DNA from: Akkermansia sp.
GTDB lineage: Bacteria; Verrucomicrobiota; Verrucomicrobiia; Verrucomicrobiales; Akkermansiaceae
Assembly (NCBI GenBank): GCA_017415555.1
Contig: JAFQGF010000050.1
Span: 1 to 41,048 of the forward strand
Length of the DNA: 41,048 nucleotides
Direction of reading: 5' to 3'
Position 1 is the first letter of the stretch. Each line of letters begins with the position of its first letter. The notes beneath the pieces were generated by a model that was given only the letters and a program-made list of their open reading frames with translations, did not search any database and had not been told where the DNA came from. Made by a program: the position numbers and the translations under genes. Below, piece after piece: positions 35,192 through 41,048 of this stretch.

Positions 35192-36934
35192 ATGAGCTCA
35201 CTCCTGCATTGTCCTGATCTTTTCTCCTACAACCGCCGCCTGACCCGTGAGGTACAGGTGGGAAATCTGGGGCTGGGTGGGAAAAATCCCATTCGCATTC
35301 AGTCCATGCTCACAGCAGCTACGCTTGATACGGCGGCTTGTGTGAAAGAGGCCCTGGCTCTGGCTGAGGCCGGGTGCGAAATCATACGTCTGACCGCTCA
35401 GACAAAGGTGCACGCTGCGAATCTGGAGCATGTGGCACGAGAGCTCAGGGCTGCCGGTTGCCGGGTGCCGCTGGTGGCGGATATTCACTTCAAACCCGAT
35501 GCCGCAATGGAGGCCGCCAAGTGGGTGGAAAAAATCCGCGTGAACCCCGGCAACTTCATCGATAAGAAGAAGTTTGTGGAGCGTGATTATACGGACCTGG
35601 AATACGAGGAGGAGCTGGAGCGCGTGCGCAAGGCCTTCACTCCGCTGGTGCTTTTCTGCAAGGAACATGGGCGAGCCATGCGACTGGGGGCAAATCATGG
35701 TTCGCTGTCGGATCGCATTCTGAACCGCTATGGCGATACACCCGAAGGTATGGTGGAGAGTGCGCTGGAGTTCGCCCGCGTGGCGCGCGAGCTGAACTAT
35801 CACCAGCTGGTATTCTCCATGAAGTCCTCCAATGTGAAGGTGATGATTCAGGCGTACCGCTTGCTGACCAAACGCCTGGCAGAAGAGGGGGCTGATTGGA
35901 ATTACCCCATCCACCTTGGTGTGACGGAGGCCGGCGAAGGCGAGGACGCTCGCATTAAGAGTGCTACGGGTATCGGTTCTCTGCTGGCAGATGGTATTGG
36001 TGATACGCTGCGTGTTTCGCTTACGGAAGACCCGGTGTATGAGATTGCTCCCGGCTTTGAGCTGGCCGCTCCCTATCAGCCGGATGCTGCCCATTCCTCG
36101 ATGCCATTACCGGAGGCCGAGGCCCCTTTCGACCCCTTCTGCTACAGCAAGCGTAAGGCAGAGCTTATTACTGTGAATGGCGTGACGCTTGGCTGGAACG
36201 AGCCTGTGCGCGTGGTGCTGCCGCAGGTTGCCTGCGAAGCTCTCAATCCGGCAGAAATGAAAGACTTTATGCCCGAGCTGGCGTACGAAACCTGTGGCGC
36301 AGTTGAGGTAGACCCATGCAATGCAGCAGATGTGGCCGCTCTGGCAGACGCCCCGGCGACTCTGGTTACGGTGAAGGATGGCGTGCAGATGCCCGTGCCC
36401 CAGGCATTCCGCCTGCTGGCGGCTCTGGTGCCTGCCCGACACAGCATCCTGCTCAAGGACACGCTGGGAGTTGATGATAAGTTGAGTGCCCCCATGGCCG
36501 GTGGGCTCAACATCGGCTCCCTGTTGTGTGATGGCATTGGCAATGCTGTTCTGATTCGTCGGGAGAAAGACCCGGCCAAGGCTGCCTATCTGGCGTTCAA
36601 TGTGTTGCAGGCCGCCGGTGTGCGCCTCTCCAAAACCGAGTATGTTTCCTGCCCGTCCTGTGGTCGCACGCTCTACAATATCCAGGAAGCCTCGGCTCGC
36701 ATCCGCAAGGCTACAGGCCACCTCAAAGGCATCAAAATTGCAATCATGGGCTGCATTGTCAATGGCCCCGGCGAAATGAGCGATGCCGACTTCGGCTATG
36801 TAGGGGGTGCTCCCAACAAGATTAATCTCTATGTGGGGCACACTCCCGTTGAGTTCAATATCCCCCAGGAACAAGCAGTGGAGCGCCTCATCGAGCTCAT
36901 CCGCTCCCACGGCCGCTGGGTAGACCCCGCATGA
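35192..36934 (+). CDS. ispG: 4-hydroxy-3-methylbut-2-en-1-yl diphosphate synthase, long form
   Basis: A [4Fe-4S] enzyme that makes HMBPP from MEcPP, the penultimate step of the MEP isoprenoid pathway. The protein has 580 residues, much longer than the roughly 370 of E. coli. It is the three-domain form known from plants, chlamydiae and Bacteroidetes, with an extra domain between the TIM barrel and the Fe-S domain (about residues 290-455). The barrel has VQVGNLGLGGKNPIRIQSM and VADIHFKPDAAMEA. The cluster ligands are C487 and C490 (SCPSCGRT) and C521 (MGCIVNGPGE), with the Glu of NGPGE nearby. There is no Shine-Dalgarno, and the promoter suggests a leaderless mRNA. Confidence 0.95.
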   Translation: MSSLLHCPDLFSYNRRLTREVQVGNLGLGGKNPIRIQSMLTAATLDTAACVKEALALAEAGCEIIRLTAQTKVHAANLEHVARELRAAGCRVPLVADIHFKPDAAMEAAKWVEKIRVNPGNFIDKKKFVERDYTDLEYEEELERVRKAFTPLVLFCKEHGRAMRLGANHGSLSDRILNRYGDTPEGMVESALEFARVARELNYHQLVFSMKSSNVKVMIQAYRLLTKRLAEEGADWNYPIHLGVTEAGEGEDARIKSATGIGSLLADGIGDTLRVSLTEDPVYEIAPGFELAAPYQPDAAHSSMPLPEAEAPFDPFCYSKRKAELITVNGVTLGWNEPVRVVLPQVACEALNPAEMKDFMPELAYETCGAVEVDPCNAADVAALADAPATLVTVKDGVQMPVPQAFRLLAALVPARHSILLKDTLGVDDKLSAPMAGGLNIGSLLCDGIGNAVLIRREKDPAKAAYLAFNVLQAAGVRLSKTEYVSCPSCGRTLYNIQEASARIRKATGHLKGIKIAIMGCIVNGPGEMSDADFGYVGGAPNKINLYVGHTPVEFNIPQEQAVERLIELIRSHGRWVDPA

Positions 36935-36971
36935 GGGAGAAGTTTCTGGAAACAATAAATTTCTGCAGGTT

Positions 36972-37994
36972 ATGGTAAGAATTAAGGTAGTAGGCAGACG
37001 CATAGATGATTCTATTCTCGGGATGCTGCCGTCCTTTGAGCATAATGGATGTATTTTTTCGGCAAATCCGGATTTCAAAGACTATGACTGGCTGGTTGTG
37101 TACGATGAAATATACAAGACGACAAAATCTATTTCATCGGAGTATGTGGATTTGGAGTGCCCACGCGAGCATACTATTCTCGTGACGGTGGAGCCCCCTT
37201 CCATTAAGGTTTATCCGCGTAGTTATACCAGCCAGTTTGAGTACGTGCTCACCACGCACTCTCCAGAGCAATTGCCGCATCCCAATCATCGTTACAGTGA
37301 GGGCGGGCTTTGGTGGTGCGCTGATTATCCTCTGGACGAGGCTTTTTCCATGCCTGAGTATGAGAAGACAAAGTGTTTGAGTACTGTGTGTTCTGCCAAG
37401 CAGCAGACTCATACCTTGCACCAGACTCGCTATAATCTGGTAAAATACATATCCGAGAATGTGCCTGAGCTGGATTGGTTCGGCTATGGTGTTATTCATC
37501 TTGAAAAGAAGTATGTCGCGCTTTCTCCGTATCGTTATCACATTGCTATGGAGAACTACATAGCCCCCTATCATTGGACGGATAAAATTTCGGATCCTCT
37601 GTTGGGGTTGTGTCTTACTTTCTATGCCGGAGATCCCTGTCTGCCGGAAGTTTTCCCGGCGGATTGTTATATTCCCATACCGGCGGATAATCCGGAAGAA
37701 GCGTGTCGCATTATAAAAGAGGCGATAGCTAATCATGAGTACGAGAAGCGTTTGCCGGCCATACGTGAGGCTCGTCGGCTTATGATTGAGAAATATAATT
37801 TCTACAGTCGCATAGCTGCTGTCGTTCATGAGGCTCAGGCAAAGGAAGGTGATAATCCTCCTGCTGCGCGCCCCTGTCGCTTTAAGGGGCGCCATCTCCT
37901 GCGCCGCAATCCCATAAATGCTTTGGCGGAAGTGTGGGAGACACTCAAGGTAAAGATGGCTCTGAAGCGAATCAGAAAGCAGCGGGGCTTCTGA
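36972..37994 (+). CDS. GT10-like glycosyltransferase (fucosyltransferase-type)
   Basis: Probably transfers a sugar, perhaps fucose from GDP-fucose, to a surface glycan or LPS. The protein has 340 residues. The best evidence is the segment LSPYRYHIAMENYIAPYHWT, then DKISDPLLGLCLTFYAGDP. It follows the family-10 donor-site pattern (YKFxLAFENS...DYVTEKLxxAL...PVxxG). The N-terminal half is more divergent, with WLVVYDEIYKT and VTVEPPSIKVYPRSYTSQF. The C-terminal 40 residues are basic. There is no signal peptide, so it should act at the cytoplasmic face. The ATG lies 37 nt after ispG, and its own terminator is at 38017. Exact donor and acceptor are unknown. Confidence 0.65.
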   Translation: MVRIKVVGRRIDDSILGMLPSFEHNGCIFSANPDFKDYDWLVVYDEIYKTTKSISSEYVDLECPREHTILVTVEPPSIKVYPRSYTSQFEYVLTTHSPEQLPHPNHRYSEGGLWWCADYPLDEAFSMPEYEKTKCLSTVCSAKQQTHTLHQTRYNLVKYISENVPELDWFGYGVIHLEKKYVALSPYRYHIAMENYIAPYHWTDKISDPLLGLCLTFYAGDPCLPEVFPADCYIPIPADNPEEACRIIKEAIANHEYEKRLPAIREARRLMIEKYNFYSRIAAVVHEAQAKEGDNPPAARPCRFKGRHLLRRNPINALAEVWETLKVKMALKRIRKQRGF

Positions 37995-38016
37995 AATAGC
38001 GTGTAAGTTTTATCGG

Positions 38017-38045
38017 GAGGGGCGTTGAGGGCGCTCCTCTTTTTT
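38017..38045 (+). terminator. Terminator after the GT10-like gene
   Basis: GAGGGGCG (38017-38024) and CGCTCCTC (38032-38039) form an 8-bp stem with one G-U pair and a 7-nt loop, followed by six Ts (38040-38045). An open frame starting at a TTG in the loop is therefore not the start of the next gene. Confidence 0.75.
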
Positions 38046-38117
38046 GTGCCGGGGGTGGGGGCTGCTCGTTTTTTGCTTGCATATCCCGCAAAGTATGAGA
38101 TACTAGGGGTAGAAGCT

Positions 38118-40787
38118 ATGCAAGTGGAAGCTGAACATTATTACAAAGAACCCACCCGCAAAGAGTGGAGCGGGTTTTGGACGCTTGTGGCCGTGCAGGC
38201 TGTTAATGCCTTTAATGAGAAGGCGGTGCAGTTTCTGTTGATTCCTCTTGGGGTGTGGTTGTGGGGTACGGCCGGTAGTGATTTGGAGTATTTCCTGGGT
38301 GCCATATTTGTGTTGCCCTATATATTGTTTTCTCCTCTTGTGGGGTGGTTGGCAGACTGTTTCTGCAAGACTCGCATCATTCAGGTGATGAGTATACTGC
38401 AGATAGTGGTAATGGGCTGCATGCTTTTCTGCTTCTATCAGCATGATATGCGGGCCTCCATCATCTGGTTTGCGGTGTTTGCCACGCAGGCCACGATTCT
38501 GAGCCCGGCAAAGAAGGGTATTGTGAAGGACTTGTTAGGTTCCCGCTATATCGGTTTTGGCTCCGGCATTATCGAAATCAGCCTGGTGTTTGTTCTGCTG
38601 CTGGCGCAGATAGGTGTGTTCTTCTGGTTTAGCTATCTGCTGGAGGCGTACAATGTGGAGCTGGGGCCGATTGTAGCCGAGCAGGAGGCCGGTTGGAGTG
38701 CTGTGAAGTTTCCTACCTGGGTGTTTGTGGGGGTGGCTGCTGTGGTGTCTGTGTGCGCGTTCTTCCTGCCCCGGTATCCCAGCAAACCTAATAAGCCCTT
38801 TGCGTGGAGCCTTTTTTATGAGCACTTTGTGCAGGTGAAGTATCTGTGGAAAGACCGCGAGTTGCGCCTCAGCGAAATTGGTATTGCATATTTCTGGAGT
38901 CTGGCCGGTTCTCTGTTCCTGATTCTGATTCAGATAGCTAAGGAGATGGCGGCGGCGGATCCATCGGTGGATTTCTCCATGCAGTGTGGTATTCTGATGG
39001 CCTGGCTGGGTGGCGGTGTGGTGATTGGTGGTGCCGTGGCCTCTCTGCTGTGCCGTGGTAAGAATGAGTTGGGGCTCATTCCTTTCGGGGCGATAGGTAT
39101 TACCATCAGTACCTTCATGCTGACGATGCTGGAAGTGGATTCCCTGGCCAGTAATATCTTCCTTACTCTCACCGGCGCGTTTGGGGCGGCCTATCTTGTG
39201 CCGCTCAACGCATTCTTGCAGGATAATTGCGACCCCGCCAATCGCGGTAACATTATCGCCGCCGGCAACCTTATCGATAACCTCATGGGGTTGGTGGCCG
39301 TGATTATCATGTGGCTGATGAATAACTACGGAGCCGGACCGCGGGATCAGTTCCTCGTGCTGTTCCTTCTCAGTGCTTTCATCATGGTGACTTCGCTGCG
39401 ACTTATTCCGCAGGAGTTTATTCGCATGGTGGGCATTTGGTGCATGAAGTTCTTCTACCGCCCTCGTGTACTGAATATTGATCGAATTCCTCCTGTTGGG
39501 GGGGCTCTTATCGTGTGTAATCACGTTACGTACGGGGATGCGCTTTTCCTCACCATGATTTGCCCCCGTCCTATACGTTTTGTGGTTGCGGAGGAGTTCA
39601 TGGCCGCCAAATTGCTGGGGTGGGTGCTGGAAATTTTCAATTCCTTGCCCATTTCAAGCAAAAATCCCCGCGAGGCCATTATGAAGGCTGCCAAAGGGAT
39701 TGAAAAGGGCGACCTGATCTGCATTTTCCCCGAGGGGCAGCTTACCCGCACCGGTTGCCTTACCCCGATCAGGAGAGGGATGGAGATGATTGCGCGCAGA
39801 GCCCATGCCCCGATTATCCCGATATTCATGGATGGTCTGTGGGGGAGCATTTTCTCGTATTACCGCAACCGTTTCTTCTATACCTTACCGTTTAAGCTGC
39901 CGCGCCATCTGCCGTATGGGTACACGGTATCGGTGGGCGAGCCCATGCATGAGGATTTTAATTCTCCCGCTGTTCTGGCTGCGTTCCGTGAGTTGTCTGC
40001 CGGTTGTCTGGAAACATCCGGTGGCGGCAGCCGCGAGGAGCTTCTGCGTCTGCTGGAGATGCGCGGGCGCAGGCCCATAGTGCATTGGCCGGGGGGCTCG
40101 CTCAATGGTTTCCAGATTGCGGGAGCTGTTATCAGTCGCCAGGTGCCGGAGGATTGTCCGGCGCCGGGGCGCAAGTGGTTGGAACTGCTGATTGAGGGCA
40201 CGCGCGACCTTGTGCGCTTGCACCGCCTGTGGATGAATGTGGAGCAGGTTCGACGCGTTAATGCGCTCAAGGAAGGTCGTCACTGGCTGTTGACTTCTGT
40301 GGGGCATGATGAGCCTCATGAGCTGGTGTTGTCCGTGCTCTGGCCCATCATCACCCGTACACCTGTGTATCTCATCGAGAGCTCGGATGAGGTGATTGAG
40401 AATCGTATTTCTCAGATTGTGGGTAGTGGTCACATGCGCCGTATTCTGCTGAAGGCGATTCCGCCGCGCCAGATGCCGTTCTACGATTTCAGCAACGGGC
40501 CGGATATTTCCACGCCCAACATGCGCTGGCGTCCTTGTTATGCCACGCCCGATGGCATCATCATCTCCATGAGTATGGTGCATAGCGTGTTTAAGCTGGC
40601 AGATGGCACGGTGCAGCTGGGTGTGCGCCCGCGTACCCGCGGCCTTCTGCTGCCATGCTTCCGGGTGCAGGGGAATGGTAGTATGGAAGAGGGGGTGGTG
40701 CTCAGTGGCCCCAGTCTGGCTGCGACTTATACCTGCTCCTCCAAGTTGTATCTCGACGAAAGCGGCTTCCTGAAGCAATTGTTCTGA
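38118..40787 (+). CDS. MFS transporter fused to acyltransferase (LplT-Aas-like), with degenerate ligase domain
   Basis: Probably flips lysophospholipids across the inner membrane and reacylates them. The protein has 889 residues from the ATG at 38118, which has AGGGGT upstream (38105-38110); a TTG further up lies inside a terminator. Residues about 10-430 are an LplT-like major facilitator domain with about 12 hydrophobic segments (e.g. VNAFNEKAVQFLLIPLGVWL). Residues about 440-640 are a PlsC domain with NHVTYGD (H469, D474) and FPEGQLTRTG. The last 240 or so residues align in layout with the acyl-ACP synthetase part of Aas but lack the AMP-binding YTSGTTG motif. They look decayed or repurposed (GHDEPHELVLSVLWPIITRT). 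A weak promoter TTGCAT-16 nt-GATACT (38077-38104) lies just upstream. Confidence 0.8.
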   Translation: MQVEAEHYYKEPTRKEWSGFWTLVAVQAVNAFNEKAVQFLLIPLGVWLWGTAGSDLEYFLGAIFVLPYILFSPLVGWLADCFCKTRIIQVMSILQIVVMGCMLFCFYQHDMRASIIWFAVFATQATILSPAKKGIVKDLLGSRYIGFGSGIIEISLVFVLLLAQIGVFFWFSYLLEAYNVELGPIVAEQEAGWSAVKFPTWVFVGVAAVVSVCAFFLPRYPSKPNKPFAWSLFYEHFVQVKYLWKDRELRLSEIGIAYFWSLAGSLFLILIQIAKEMAAADPSVDFSMQCGILMAWLGGGVVIGGAVASLLCRGKNELGLIPFGAIGITISTFMLTMLEVDSLASNIFLTLTGAFGAAYLVPLNAFLQDNCDPANRGNIIAAGNLIDNLMGLVAVIIMWLMNNYGAGPRDQFLVLFLLSAFIMVTSLRLIPQEFIRMVGIWCMKFFYRPRVLNIDRIPPVGGALIVCNHVTYGDALFLTMICPRPIRFVVAEEFMAAKLLGWVLEIFNSLPISSKNPREAIMKAAKGIEKGDLICIFPEGQLTRTGCLTPIRRGMEMIARRAHAPIIPIFMDGLWGSIFSYYRNRFFYTLPFKLPRHLPYGYTVSVGEPMHEDFNSPAVLAAFRELSAGCLETSGGGSREELLRLLEMRGRRPIVHWPGGSLNGFQIAGAVISRQVPEDCPAPGRKWLELLIEGTRDLVRLHRLWMNVEQVRRVNALKEGRHWLLTSVGHDEPHELVLSVLWPIITRTPVYLIESSDEVIENRISQIVGSGHMRRILLKAIPPRQMPFYDFSNGPDISTPNMRWRPCYATPDGIIISMSMVHSVFKLADGTVQLGVRPRTRGLLLPCFRVQGNGSMEEGVVLSGPSLAATYTCSSKLYLDESGFLKQLF

Positions 40788-40814
40788 TTCTATCCGTAAA
40801 AATTGACTTTTTAT

Positions 40815-40853
40815 CCGCACGAGCAGGGGAAACTTGTTCGTGCGGCTTTTTTT
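40815..40853 (+). terminator. Terminator of the MFS/acyltransferase gene
   Basis: CCGCACGA (40815-40822) pairs with TCGTGCGG (about 40838-40845), with further weaker pairs inside, followed by seven Ts (40847-40853). Confidence 0.85.
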
Positions 40854-40909
40854 GTGACCCGAAGCAATAAAAATAAAATTGAAAATTCAATGTCTTATAA
40901 AAAAGGCTG

Positions 40910-40969
40910 CAAAAAAATGAAAAATTTTTGAAAAATACGCTTGACGTGCGGCGATGTTTCGTGTATACT
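40910..40969 (+). promoter_or_regulatory. Strong promoter with UP-like element for an unseen RNA
   Basis: TTGACG (40941-40946), a 17-nt spacer and TATACT (40964-40969), each 5 of 6 to consensus. An A/T-only tract (AAAAAAATGAAAAATTTTTG) sits immediately upstream and resembles an rRNA-type UP element. The transcript would start near 40976, run into a CCCCGACACGGGG hairpin (40978-40990), and continue past the window end. No ORF is visible in the first 70 nt, so a stable RNA (rRNA leader or small RNA) is likely. Confidence 0.65.
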
Positions 40970-41048
40970 TTGCGGCACCCCGACACGGGGCAGCCCGAAA
41001 GAGCGAGCGATACGCTGCAAGATGCGACGCAAACGAACGGCCGGGCGA

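Overview
The window looks like chromosomal DNA of a Verrucomicrobiota bacterium, most likely an Akkermansia-like gut lineage. This is inferred from four things: a secreted protein with a PEP-CTERM sorting tail, host-glycan (mucin-type) glycosidases of families GH2 and GH84 next to a fucose mutarotase, a long-form IspG, and core genes that mostly lack a Shine-Dalgarno sequence. No plasmid, phage structural or CRISPR genes were seen. One intergenic stretch resembles the 5' part of a group II intron.

Layout. 1-531 is gene-free apart from one terminator. 532-5323 holds a secreted GH2 beta-galactosidase-type enzyme and a lipoprotein alpha/beta hydrolase. 5421-5909 is a minus-strand secreted Sel1-repeat protein. 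6104-19706 is the conserved gene-expression block: tRNA-Thr, tuf, tRNA-Trp, secE, nusG, rplK, rplA, rplJ, rplL, rpoB, rpoC. It is punctuated by RNA hairpins in the rplJ-rplL, rplL-rpoB and rpoB-rpoC gaps and ends in a good intrinsic terminator. 19800-22493 is leuA-pth-hypothetical. 22507-24650 holds a broken signal-peptide ORF, a minus-strand pair resembling a holin and a peptidoglycan peptidase, and a repeat-rich lipoprotein. 24850-26100 is a PPi-type phosphofructokinase. 26168-26792 is a long intergenic region with the group II intron-like sequence and a promoter whose spacer is one arm of an inverted repeat. It leads to a PEP-CTERM protein (26793-27527).

27703-31759 (minus) is an operon of a HAD phosphatase, a GH84 beta-N-acetylglucosaminidase and a lipoprotein. 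31885-33433 (minus) is fucU-queD-bioG. 33526-35071 (minus) is a proline-rich lipoprotein followed by tyrA. 35192-40787 (plus) is ispG, a GT10-like glycosyltransferase and an MFS/acyltransferase fusion. The window ends in a strong promoter for an unseen, probably stable, RNA.

How the genes fit together. GH2 and GH84 would remove galactose and GlcNAc from host glycans, FucU would feed fucose catabolism, and PFK would run glycolysis. The most interesting non-coding signals are: (i) a possible invertible promoter upstream of the PEP-CTERM gene; (ii) a group IIC intron-like remnant directly after a terminator, the usual IIC target; (iii) mutually exclusive hairpins in the rpoB leader; (iv) several promoters whose -10 box lies 6-9 nt before the ATG, which implies leaderless mRNAs. 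All calls come from reading the sequence; no database search or folding program was run.
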